NCBI RefSeq assembly: GCF_037154015.1
Contig: NZ_JBANRL010000001.1
Span: 992,001-1,056,000 of the forward strand
Source: Altererythrobacter aquiaggeris
Lineage (GTDB): Bacteria; Pseudomonadota; Alphaproteobacteria; Sphingomonadales; Sphingomonadaceae
DNA length: 64,000 nt
Reading direction: 5' to 3'
Every line of letters starts with the position of its first letter. The stretch's first letter is position 1. A program made the translations under genes and the position numbers. Below the pieces are notes generated by a model. That model saw nothing but the letters and a program-made list of their open reading frames with translations. It searched no databases and had not been told where the DNA came from. Positions 17,901-25,575 of the stretch are shown here, one piece after another.

Positions 17901-18989
17901 CTAGTCCAGCTTCATCACCCAGTTGTGTGTATCATCCACAGTACCACGCTGAATGCCAACAAGTTTCTCGCGTAATTTCGCGGTCAGTTGTCCCGGTCCG
18001 CCTGACCCGATGTCAAATCCGCCATCAGGCCCTTCGACATGGCCCACGGGTGTGACAACCGCCGCGGTGCCGCACGCGAAACACTCGACCAGTTTCCCGC
18101 TGGCCGCATCAGCGCGCCACTGGTCGATGGTGTACATTTCCTCGCGGATACTCAGGCCATCGTCGCGGGCGAGCCGGATCAGACTGTCGCGGGTGATACC
18201 GGGCAGGATCGTGCCGCCCAGCGGGGGCGTAATGACGCTGCCGTCTTCGAAGCCGAAGAACAGGTTCATGCCGCCAAGCTCCTCGACGTATTTCTTTTCG
18301 ACTGCATCGAGAAACAGCACCTGGTCATGACCGCGCGCAAAGGCTTCGCCCGTGGGGACCAGGCTGGCTGCGTAATTACCGCCGGTTTTTGCTGCTCCGG
18401 TTCCGCCGGGGGCCGCGCGCGAATAGTCGCTGATCCAGATCGAGACGGCTGGCGCGCCGGACTTGAAATAATTTCCCGCTGGGCTGGCGATAACGATAAA
18501 TTTGTACTGCGTCGCAGGACGCACACCAAGAAATGCCTCGCTCGCAAACATAAAGGGCCGCAGATAAAGCGAACCGCCTTCGACTGCGGGGAACCAGTCC
18601 TTATCCACCTCGACCAGCTTGCGAACCGATTCGATAAACAGCTCTTCCGGCAACTCGGGCATTGCCATGCGCTCGGCAGATCTGTTGAACCGCGCCGCAT
18701 TGGCTTCGGGACGGAACAGGGCCTTGCCGCCGTCAACCTGCTGGTAGGCTTTCATGCCTTCGAAAATTTCCTGCGCATAATGCAGCACGGATGTCGCGGG
18801 ATCGAGCGCGATTGGACGCCGCGGACCAATTGTGGCGTCATGCCAGCCGCGCCCTTCGGTGTAATCGATCATTACCATGTGATCGGTGAACAGCTTACCG
18901 AAGCCCGGATCGACCAGAGCAGCAGCACGCACTTCCGCAGGTGTGGGGGCGGGATGGACGATTTGGGTAAAGGTTAGCGGGGCTGCCAT
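17901..18989 (-). CDS. ilvE: Branched-chain amino-acid aminotransferase
   Basis: 362-residue class IV PLP enzyme for the last step of Leu/Ile/Val synthesis. Motifs include LHYAQEIFEGMKAYQ, GGSLYLRPFMFASEAFLGVRP, GGNYAASL (PLP-Lys region), VEELGGMNLFF, TLPGITRDSLI-like GTILPGITRDSLIRLA and FACGTAAVVTPVG. ATG 18987-18989 (MAAPLTF) is preferred over an upstream TTG at 19004. It lies downstream of the small gene and terminator at 19077-19230 and appears to have its own promoter. leuB is about 4.4 kb away on the other strand. Confidence 0.95.
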   Translation of the reverse strand: MAAPLTFTQIVHPAPTPAEVRAAALVDPGFGKLFTDHMVMIDYTEGRGWHDATIGPRRPIALDPATSVLHYAQEIFEGMKAYQQVDGGKALFRPEANAARFNRSAERMAMPELPEELFIESVRKLVEVDKDWFPAVEGGSLYLRPFMFASEAFLGVRPATQYKFIVIASPAGNYFKSGAPAVSIWISDYSRAAPGGTGAAKTGGNYAASLVPTGEAFARGHDQVLFLDAVEKKYVEELGGMNLFFGFEDGSVITPPLGGTILPGITRDSLIRLARDDGLSIREEMYTIDQWRADAASGKLVECFACGTAAVVTPVGHVEGPDGGFDIGSGGPGQLTAKLREKLVGIQRGTVDDTHNWVMKLD

Positions 18990-19076
18990 CGCGTATGTCC
19001 TCAAAGCTCTGGTCAGCGCGGTTAAGGTGTCGCGAGTTTAGGCGCAAGTCCTGTGCGGATGCGTGATACTATACAT

Positions 19077-19123
19077 ACCCAAAATGAGAAGGGCCGCGCC
19101 GGCAGATGCCAGTGCGACCCTTC
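19077..19123 (-). terminator. Terminator-like hairpin after the 19-codon gene
   Basis: Imperfect 16-bp stem (19088-19103 with 19108-19123, 4-nt loop) followed on the minus strand by TCATTTTGGG. It lies 47 bp after the small ORF and about 90 bp before ilvE, so the small gene looks like a separate transcription unit. Nothing else is evident in 19005-19076. Confidence 0.6.
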
Positions 19124-19170
19124 ACATGGTCAGCGGCCGGAAGTGCCGCCCACGTCGACTTTATCCCGGG

Positions 19171-19230
19171 TTACCGGCGATAATTCTCCGTGCGGAACTG
19201 TACCGACCCTCTTTCTGAACCATGAGACAT
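19171..19230 (-). CDS. 19-residue peptide with an extended Shine-Dalgarno sequence
   Basis: Reads MSHGSERGSVQFRTENYRR then TAA. Directly upstream (19232-19245) is AAAGGAGGTGATCC, a 14-nt perfect complement of the 3' end of 16S rRNA, with the GGAGG core 7 nt from ATG. A promoter-like pair lies 90 bp upstream and a terminator-like hairpin 47 bp downstream. The peptide is hydrophilic, with no signal or membrane segment. I do not recognise a function. It has no run of Ile/Leu/Val codons, so it is not a classical leader peptide for ilvE. Confidence 0.55.
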   Translation of the reverse strand: MSHGSERGSVQFRTENYRR

Positions 19231-19318
19231 CGGATCACCTCCTTTCGCGCTTTGAAAGCCAAGACTCCGCCGATCACCGGAGAAGCCAAGACCTGCGTGT
19301 ACCGCTGGCCTTGCAAAG

Positions 19319-19347
19319 AAGATGAGTCATCTTTGTTTCAAACGCAA
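19319..19347 (-). promoter_or_regulatory. Candidate promoter of the 19-codon gene
   Basis: On the minus strand TTGCGT (19347-19342) and CATCTT (19324-19319) are 17 bp apart. The resulting leader of about 80 nt holds a CTCCG/CGGAG hairpin (19265-19282) and two copies of GTCTTGGCTT flanking it. Confidence 0.4.
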
Positions 19348-19409
19348 GACTTGAAATAGACTTTTTCCCCGTCAGAATAGCACGCTCCGGAGAAAGGGCG
19401 GCTGAAGCT

Positions 19410-19967
19410 CTAACGGCAATCTTCCATCACACGCGTCACTTCGGGCCAGGCTGGCAGGTACAAGGTTGCCATACCGGGCACTTCGATACCGAACCTTCCC
19501 TTGGAAAAAGCCATTGCATCGATCAAAGGATCCTGCGCGGGAACTGCCGCGCTTACGGCTGCGGTGTCATTGGCTGGCTGCGCGGTTACCGTGCGGTCGG
19601 CCGTCTCTGTTCTGACAGTCATCAGAACATCGGACGAAGCCTGCGCGCCGTGGCGCGACAGGATAATCCGGCGCGATGCTGCCATGCATCCGAGACTGAA
19701 CTGGCGCACGCCGGAAGGCGTCACGAAGTTGGCAATTGTCCCGCCATCGACCGCATTGTACGACCAGTCACCCGCCGTCGCAGGCATATCCATCCAACTG
19801 GTTAGGGCCGGCGTTGGCAGCGGGGTCGCCGCAGGAGGCTGCGCAGGCCTGGCGCTTGAGGGCGGCGCTGGCGCAGGCGCGGGCGGCTTTGCCGGCGGAA
19901 CGCAGCAAGCCAATGTCAGCACGGTCAGAATTGCGCCTGCACGTTTGGTTTTATTCGAATTGGTCAT
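19410..19967 (-). CDS. Putative Pro-rich exported lipoprotein, unknown function
   Basis: 185 residues. The N-terminal signal sequence ends in a lipobox-like LTLACC at about residues 18-23. A Pro/Ala-rich linker of about 30 residues follows, then a compact domain (WMDMPATAGDWSYN, RQFSLGCMAASRRIILSRHG, GMATLYLPAWPEVTRVMEDC). The C-terminal domain has two Cys residues that could pair. I do not recognise the family. It is transcribed divergently from tlyA (67-bp gap). Confidence 0.75.
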   Translation of the reverse strand: MTNSNKTKRAGAILTVLTLACCVPPAKPPAPAPAPPSSARPAQPPAATPLPTPALTSWMDMPATAGDWSYNAVDGGTIANFVTPSGVRQFSLGCMAASRRIILSRHGAQASSDVLMTVRTETADRTVTAQPANDTAAVSAAVPAQDPLIDAMAFSKGRFGIEVPGMATLYLPAWPEVTRVMEDCR

Positions 19968-20034
19968 TTTTGCTCCATCGGTGCGATCCGGGCTTGGCGC
20001 AAGTCAACAATGCACGGTAGGGCACTTCGGGTCC

Positions 20035-20772
20035 ATGCCAACCAGAATTCGCCTCGATCATTTGCTTGTCGCCCGCGGCCTCGCGGAAAGCCGTACCCGC
20101 GCACAAGCGCTGGTTATGGCGGGTCTGGTATTTTCCGGTGAGACAAAGCTGCTGAAATCGGGCCAGCAAATGGCCGAAGATGCGCCGCTTGACGTGCGTG
20201 GGCGCGATCATCCGTGGGTAAGTCGCGGCGGGATCAAGCTGGCTCATGCGCTGGAAAACTTCGCGCTTGATCCAGTAGGGGTTACCGCAATGGACGTAGG
20301 CAGCTCGACTGGCGGGTTCACAGACGTTTTGCTGCAAGGCGGGGCAGACCATGTTTTGGCGGTCGATTCCGGCACCAATCAGCTGGCCTGGAAGCTGCGC
20401 CAGGATGCCCGGGTTACCGTGATGGAGCAGACCAGCGCACGCATACTCACCGCCGGTATGTTGCCCCGCGCCTATAACTGGGTGGTATGTGACGCATCCT
20501 TTATTGCTTTGCGTAAAGTGTTGGAAATTCCGCTTAAACTGGCCATGCAACAATGCCAGTTGGTCGCCTTGATCAAGCCGCAATTCGAAGTCGAGCGCGG
20601 CGAGGTGGGCAAGGGAGGGGTCGTCCGCGATCCTGCATTGCACGAACGGGTTTGTGCCGATGCAAGCGCTTGGCTGGGGGAAGCGGGTTGGGACATTCAG
20701 GGCATAACGCAAAGCCCGATCACAGGGCCGGAAGGTAATGTCGAATTCCTGATTGCAGCGCGGCGGGGCTGA
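20035..20772 (+). CDS. tlyA: TlyA-family rRNA (cytidine-2'-O)-methyltransferase
   Basis: 245 residues. The N-terminal S4 RNA-binding domain (TRIRLDHLLVARGLAESRTRAQALVMAGLV) is joined to an FtsJ-like SAM domain: WVSRGGIKLAHAL, AMDVGSSTGGFTDVLLQGGA, VVCDASFIALRKVLE and LIKPQFEVER. In mycobacteria TlyA methylates 16S C1409 and 23S C1920 and determines capreomycin sensitivity. The start ATG 20035 was chosen because the upstream in-frame stretch is antisense to another gene. Confidence 0.92.
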   Translation: MPTRIRLDHLLVARGLAESRTRAQALVMAGLVFSGETKLLKSGQQMAEDAPLDVRGRDHPWVSRGGIKLAHALENFALDPVGVTAMDVGSSTGGFTDVLLQGGADHVLAVDSGTNQLAWKLRQDARVTVMEQTSARILTAGMLPRAYNWVVCDASFIALRKVLEIPLKLAMQQCQLVALIKPQFEVERGEVGKGGVVRDPALHERVCADASAWLGEAGWDIQGITQSPITGPEGNVEFLIAARRG

Positions 20773-20864
20773 GTCATCCCGGTGCGGAACACTCTGTTAC
20801 TGCAAGTTGCGCGTTACGCACAATCACGACACTATCGTTTGCGAATCAGTGCAAGGGTATTTCC

Positions 20865-21419
20865 ATGAGTGTATTGGCGTCTCCGGGGCAATTACGGGCC
20901 AGCTTCTTCCGCTGGGCGCTGTTTACTGTGCCGCTAGTCATGTTGCTCGGGTTTATGTCCGGACGGATCGTTCAGGGCGGCCCCGGCAACGAATGGTTCG
21001 ATGCTTTGACCAAGCCGGAAATTTTCCCAAATCCCGCATTATTCGGAATTGTGTGGACCGTGATGTTCTTTCTGATGGGACTCTCGCTGGCTCTGGTTTG
21101 CGCAGCCTGGGGGGCAAGGGTACGAACCGCAGCGATTACGGCCTTTGCGGTTCAATTCATGTTTGTGCTGGCATGGACACCAGTATTCTTCGGCGCTCAT
21201 GAAATCACCGGCGCCCTCGTGGTGATAGGCGTGCTGGTGATACTGGTCATCGGCACCACTGCTCTGTTCTGGCAGGTCCGCAGGCTCGCTGCTTTGTTGT
21301 TGTTGCCATATCTCGCATGGGTGATTTTCGCGGCGACATTGAATTGGCAGTTCCTTGAACTCAACCCCGATGCCGATGGTGCAGAAGCGCCAAGTTCGGT
21401 CCAGCGTTTCGAAATATAA
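20865..21419 (+). CDS. tspO: TspO/MBR-family tryptophan-rich sensory protein
   Basis: 184 residues with five predicted membrane spans. The conserved signature is LPYLAWVIFAATLNWQFLELN at the end of helix 5, preceded by LTKPEIFPNPALFGIVWTVMFFLMGLSLALV. Bacterial TspO proteins bind porphyrins and modulate photosynthesis or stress genes. It is followed 56 bp later by ubiK. Confidence 0.93.
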   Translation: MSVLASPGQLRASFFRWALFTVPLVMLLGFMSGRIVQGGPGNEWFDALTKPEIFPNPALFGIVWTVMFFLMGLSLALVCAAWGARVRTAAITAFAVQFMFVLAWTPVFFGAHEITGALVVIGVLVILVIGTTALFWQVRRLAALLLLPYLAWVIFAATLNWQFLELNPDADGAEAPSSVQRFEI

Positions 21420-21475
21420 TCCTTCCCGGCCAAAATGGACTTGCCCAAACGCGCCCGGATGACCACATAAAGACC

Positions 21476-21724
21476 ATGCAAAGCCACAACCCCATGATTT
21501 CCGACTTCGTCAAAATGATGAACTCCGCCGCCGGCACTTTTGCCGGTATGACCCGCGAAGCCCGCGAGGCGGCGCGTGAACGGGTGAAAGAAGCGGTCGG
21601 CGGAATGGAATTTGTCAGCCGCGAAGAATTCGACGCGGTAAAGGATATGGCGGGCAAGGCACGCGAACAGAACGAAGCGCTGGCTGCGCGTGTCAGTGCA
21701 TTAGAGGCCAAGCTTTCAAAGTAA
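21476..21724 (+). CDS. ubiK: UbiK / BMFP accessory factor
   Basis: 82 residues. The amphipathic N-terminal helix (MISDFVKMMNSAAGTFAGM) and C-terminal coiled coil (EALAARVSALEAKLSK) match the BMFP family. UbiK assists aerobic ubiquinone synthesis with UbiJ in enterobacteria, and the Brucella relative is membrane-fusogenic. Confidence 0.88.
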   Translation: MQSHNPMISDFVKMMNSAAGTFAGMTREAREAARERVKEAVGGMEFVSREEFDAVKDMAGKAREQNEALAARVSALEAKLSK

Positions 21725-21817
21725 GCTCCCCCTTACGGCGCCGGACTTTATCTGGGGCCGGCATTGTGCCATTCTTGCCCGGCAGCATATCCAGTTGCGT
21801 ATCAGGGGGAACGACAC

Positions 21818-22237
21818 ATGAGCAGGGAAGACGAAACCAATCAACTGGTCGATGACGGGATTGGCTTTGCCGAAGATTTGCTTGTCAAACATGGCGAATT
21901 TTTGCCTTACGGCATGGTCATGAAGTTGGACGGCGCCACGCAGTTCGTCGCTGCCGACACGGGCGAGGAACAACCCGCTTCGCAAGATGCGATCGACGCT
22001 CTGCGCGCAATTTTCCAGACCATGGCGAAAGACGGCGCAATCCGCTGCAGCGCGGTGTTTCACGATGTGAAGACGAAACTGCCCGACAGCGGCGAGGATG
22101 CTGACGCCATCGCCGCAGCAATCGATCATATCGATGATTATTCGGTCACCGTGCTGTATCCCTATCAGGTGATGGGCGAACAGGTGGGTTATGCGCCGTG
22201 TTTCGCCGTCGCGGGGAAAGGCGGCATTTTCGACTAA
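21818..22237 (+). CDS. Conserved hypothetical cytosolic protein
   Basis: 139 residues, acidic, with no signal peptide or membrane span. It begins MSREDETNQLVDDGIGFAED and contains FLPYGMVMKLDG, AIDALRAIFQTMAKDGAIRC and VLYPYQVMGEQVGYAPCF. This looks like a small alpha/beta protein seen in other proteobacteria, but I cannot name the family. The start ATG at 21818 follows GGGGGA. The stop overlaps the last codon of the antisense pseudogene. Confidence 0.8.
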   Translation: MSREDETNQLVDDGIGFAEDLLVKHGEFLPYGMVMKLDGATQFVAADTGEEQPASQDAIDALRAIFQTMAKDGAIRCSAVFHDVKTKLPDSGEDADAIAAAIDHIDDYSVTVLYPYQVMGEQVGYAPCFAVAGKGGIFD

Positions 22238-22712
22238 TCTTGCCGCTCGAGAAATTCCGCCAACGATGCGAAATAACGTTCGGTATCGTCCCGCATCGAC
22301 AGATGGCTCCCCTTGAGGGGCATCGGCATATTCGCCCGCAGGCATTTCCATTGCCATTTTCAAAATATGGACTGGATCCATCGTGTCATGACGGGCTGCG
22401 ATAACCAGCTTGGGGACAGTTGTTTTTTCGAGATCGGCAAAGCGATCCCATAGCGCCAGCAATCCACATGCGCCCAATTCGCTCGTGCCCTGCATCGGAA
22501 AATATCTCGAAATGTTCGTGGGTCGCCCCGGTCCCCTGCGCAGCAGGAGCAGCTTCAGTTGCGGATTTGCACCGACAGGGTTGGTCCAGACTTCGTGCGG
22601 ACTATCGGGCGTTTGAATAGTTATGCGCTGCTCGTTAGACGCCTCATCCGCGAACGCGGTGGCAGCCGGAAACAAGCAGCCGAGCGAAATTCCCGCTACG
22701 CACCGTTTTCAT
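22234..22712 (-). pseudogene. Decayed proline iminopeptidase-family alpha/beta hydrolase
   Basis: Three pieces in different frames match one protein family: HEVWTNPVGANPQLKLLLL, then after a 1-bp loss GATHEHFEIFSDAG. After a large internal deletion the original frame gives LWDRFADLEKTTVPKLVIAA and RHDTMDPVHILKMAMEMP. A further shift restores GSHLSMRDDTERYFASLAEF up to a TAG at 22234-22236. The signal-peptide part (ATG near 22712) is also out of frame. About 480 bp remain of roughly 1 kb; the lid and catalytic Ser region (GxSxG) are gone. Confidence 0.85.
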
Positions 22713-22825
22713 AAATACTATCATCCCGGTATTCCCCTCGGGCATAAACTTGAACAAACCCAGTCAATGGCAAGGCGGTGCGCAGCATCTTGCTTGTGCG
22801 GCCCGTTCGCGCCACATCAACGCCT

Positions 22826-23428
22826 ATGAATTTGCGCGCTCCCGCCATCATGCTTGCCGCGCGGCTGCACGGCGAAACTGCTGTAATCGGACGGTTTCTG
22901 ACTGCCGAGCATGGGCTGCTGGCTGGCTATGTCGCGGGCGGACGTGGGCGCAATCTGCGGCCCGTCGTAATCCCGGGCAATCTGGTCGCGCTTGATCTGC
23001 ACGCGAAATCAGACAGCCAGTTGCCCTTCGCCAAAGTGGAACTGGTGGAGAGCCGGGCACCATGGCTGTCCGAACCGCTGCCCGCAGCCGCCATCGAGTG
23101 GTGCTGCGCGCTGACAGCGACAGCCTTGCTCGAACGGCAGGCCTATCCCAGCCTGTACGAAGCGCTCGACGGGTTGTTGACAGCAATCTGCCACGCCCCC
23201 TCGGCACGCGGGTGGGCCAGCGCATTGGTCGGCTATGAGACGTTGCTGCTGCGCGAATTGGGATATGGCGGCGGGGTTCGGCTGGTGAGTGAAGACTGGC
23301 CGACAATCCTTATGGCGTTCGACAAGCTCGCGCTGCCGCTTGAACGCTACCTGCTTGCCGACCGGCGCGGCGATGTTATGGCGGCGCGTGCGCTGCTGAG
23401 GGCGCGGCTGGGACGGATTTCCGAATGA
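22826..23428 (+). CDS. recO: DNA repair protein RecO
   Basis: 200 residues. N-terminal OB-fold (PAIMLAARLHGETAVIGRFLTAEHGLLAGYVAGGRGR) and helical C-terminal part with WASALVGYETLLLRELGYG. RecO loads RecA with RecR at gaps. The zinc-binding Cys cluster of some RecO proteins is not present. ATG 22826 gives the conserved N terminus. The stop overlaps the leuB start by 4 bp. Confidence 0.9.
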   Translation: MNLRAPAIMLAARLHGETAVIGRFLTAEHGLLAGYVAGGRGRNLRPVVIPGNLVALDLHAKSDSQLPFAKVELVESRAPWLSEPLPAAAIEWCCALTATALLERQAYPSLYEALDGLLTAICHAPSARGWASALVGYETLLLRELGYGGGVRLVSEDWPTILMAFDKLALPLERYLLADRRGDVMAARALLRARLGRISE

Positions 23429-24483
23429 AGATAGCATTGCTCCCCGGTGACGGGATCGGTCCTGATATCATCGAACAGGCGCGCCGCGTGCTCGACGCCT
23501 TGCGTTTGCCGCAGGTCACATGGTTCGAAGGTGATGTCGGCGGCGCAGGCTATAAACGCCACGGCCACCCCCTTCCGCCCGAAACGCTCGCAATGGCAAA
23601 AGCTGCCGATGCGGTATTGTTCGGAGCGGTGGGTGATCCAGAATGCGATGCATTGGCGCGGCAATTGCGGCCCGAACAGGCCATCCTCGGCCTGCGTCGC
23701 GAGCTGGGGCTGTTTTCTAATTTGCGGCCGGCTAAAGTGTTCGCCGGTCTGGAAAATATGTCTGGCCTGAAGCCTGAGCTTGCCGGTGCTATCGACCTGT
23801 TGATTGTCCGCGAGCTAAACGGCGATGTCTATTTTGGCGAAAAAGGTCAGCGTATAACCGTGGACGGGCGCCGCGAGGGCTGGGATGCGATGTCCTATGC
23901 CGAGGACGAGGTTCGCCGGATCGCGCATTCGGCATTTCGCGCGGCGGGCAAGCGGGGCAATAAATTATGCAGCGTGGACAAGGCCAATGTGCTGGAAACC
24001 AGCCAGCTGTGGCGCGATGTCGTGATCGAAACCGCTGGGCAATATCCCGATGTCGCGCTCAGCCACATGTATGTCGATAATGCCGCGATGCAGCTGGTCA
24101 AGGATCCGGGCCAGTTCGATGTCATCGTGACCGGCAACCTGTTTGGCGATATTCTGTCCGATCTCGCGAGTATGTGCGTCGGCTCGATCGGCCTTCTCGC
24201 CAGTGCCTCGCTGGGGGAGCGGCAGACGCAGTTCGGAACGTTTGGCCTGTACGAGCCGATCCATGGCAGTGCGCCCGATATTGCGGGCGAGGGCAAGGCA
24301 AATCCGATCGCGACGATCCTGTCCTCCGCGATGATGCTGCGTCACAGTTTTGGACGTAAGGATGATGCCGCACGGATTGAAGCAGCGGTGGCGAAAACAT
24401 TGGGCGACGGCATCCATGGCGGCGATCTGGGCGGAAGCTACGGCACGGTCGCAATTGGCGACGCGGTGCTGGAGCGGCTGTAA
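23425..24483 (+). CDS. leuB: 3-isopropylmalate dehydrogenase
   Basis: 352 residues. NAD-dependent decarboxylating dehydrogenase of leucine synthesis. Motifs are LLPGDGIGPDIIEQA, LFGAVGDPE, LRPAKVF, VRELNGDVYFGEKG, DKANVLETS and VTGNLFGDILSDLASM, with GTFGLYEPIHGSAPDIAGEGKANPIA near the end. Overlaps recO (ATGA). Confidence 0.96.
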   Translation: MKIALLPGDGIGPDIIEQARRVLDALRLPQVTWFEGDVGGAGYKRHGHPLPPETLAMAKAADAVLFGAVGDPECDALARQLRPEQAILGLRRELGLFSNLRPAKVFAGLENMSGLKPELAGAIDLLIVRELNGDVYFGEKGQRITVDGRREGWDAMSYAEDEVRRIAHSAFRAAGKRGNKLCSVDKANVLETSQLWRDVVIETAGQYPDVALSHMYVDNAAMQLVKDPGQFDVIVTGNLFGDILSDLASMCVGSIGLLASASLGERQTQFGTFGLYEPIHGSAPDIAGEGKANPIATILSSAMMLRHSFGRKDDAARIEAAVAKTLGDGIHGGDLGGSYGTVAIGDAVLERL

Positions 24484-25575
24484 ATTCTCGACCTGGCGAT
24501 CATCCTGCCCACGTTGAACGAGCGCGGCAATATCGCGCCGCTGGTTGCGCGGCTTGATGCGGCGCTAGTGGGACTTCGCTGGGAAGCGATTGTGGTTGAT
24601 GACAACAGTGCTGATGGCACCGCCGAAGCGGTTCGCAAGCTGGCGCAGCGTGATCGGCGGATCAGAGTGATCGAACGGTTTGGCAGGCGCGGATTGGCTT
24701 CAGCCGCAATCGAGGGAATGTGCGCCACCGCAGCGCCATTCGTTGCGGTCATGGATGCGGACCACCAGCACGATCCCGCGGTGCTGAGAGCGATGCTGGA
24801 AAGCGTGCGCGAAGGTCATGCGGAAGTGGCAATTGGCTCGCGTTTTGCCGAAGGCGCGGATGCCGATGGTTTGGCGGACACCGCGCGGCAAAGAGTATCC
24901 GTTCTGGCCAACGCGTTGGCGCGGCGCATCACTGGCACCAGACTGACCGACCCGATGAGCGGATTTTTTCTGTTACGGACGGACTTGGCGCGCAATCTGG
25001 CGCCGCGACTGTCAGGCCTCGGATTCAAGATTTTGCTCGATATTCTCGCCGCCGCGCCTGCCCCGCTACGCGTGAGCGAATTTCCGATCCGCTTCGGTGA
25101 ACGGCTGTCTGGGGCCAGCAAGCTCGACCGCGCAGTTGCGTTCGAATTTCTGGTGGGAATTTACGACCGTCTGTTCGGCCGGGTCATCCCCACCCGTTAC
25201 GCGCTGTTCGGCACAGTAGGCGCGCTGGGAGTGCTCGTGCACCTTGCTGTGCTGGGGATGGTTTTTCGCTTCGCTGGCGAAGGTTTCGCAATGTCCCAGG
25301 GGATTGCCGTGTTGGCGGCGATGACCTTCAATTTTTGGCTTAATAACTGGCTGACCTACCGTGACCAGCGGTTGAGCGGTTTTGGCGCGTTGTTCAGGGG
25401 CTGGTTGGGGTTTTGCGCCGCGTGTTCGGTGGGGGCATTCGCCAATGTTGCGGCAGCCAGCCTGCTCGAGGCCCGAGGGGTATATTGGGCGCTAGCCGCT
25501 CTGACAGGGATCATGCTGGGGTCAGTCTGGAATTATGCGCTGTCGAGCCGTTTTGTGTGGGGCAGGTTCCGCTAG
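24484..25575 (+). CDS. Polyprenyl-phosphate mannose synthase-like GT2 fused to GtrA domain
   Basis: About 363 residues. The N-terminal GT2 domain is of DPM1 type: DLAIILPTLNERGNIAPLV, VVDDNSADGT, VMDADHQHDP (DxD) and GSRF; the C-terminal 120 residues are a GtrA-like four-helix membrane domain (RYALFGTVGALGVLVHLAVLG, FNFWLNNWLTYRDQRLSG). No ATG, GTG or TTG precedes the conserved first strand. The most credible start is ATT at 24484, right after the leuB stop with GGAG 9 nt before it. CTG 24493 is an alternative. TTG 24514 would delete the first beta strand. It probably makes a lipid-linked sugar donor. Confidence 0.85.
   Translation: MLDLAIILPTLNERGNIAPLVARLDAALVGLRWEAIVVDDNSADGTAEAVRKLAQRDRRIRVIERFGRRGLASAAIEGMCATAAPFVAVMDADHQHDPAVLRAMLESVREGHAEVAIGSRFAEGADADGLADTARQRVSVLANALARRITGTRLTDPMSGFFLLRTDLARNLAPRLSGLGFKILLDILAAAPAPLRVSEFPIRFGERLSGASKLDRAVAFEFLVGIYDRLFGRVIPTRYALFGTVGALGVLVHLAVLGMVFRFAGEGFAMSQGIAVLAAMTFNFWLNNWLTYRDQRLSGFGALFRGWLGFCAACSVGAFANVAAASLLEARGVYWALAALTGIMLGSVWNYALSSRFVWGRFR

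Noticed and set aside
18990-19230. Leader-peptide attenuator for ilvE
   Set aside because: The 19-residue peptide has a single Val and no Ile or Leu run, and a terminator-like hairpin lies well before ilvE without an obvious antiterminator.
19228-19250. Possible 16S rRNA 3'-end fragment on the plus strand
   Set aside because: Only the anti-SD tail of about 14 nt matches; no helix 45 or GTAACAAGGTAG sequence precedes it. It is better read as an extended Shine-Dalgarno on the minus strand.
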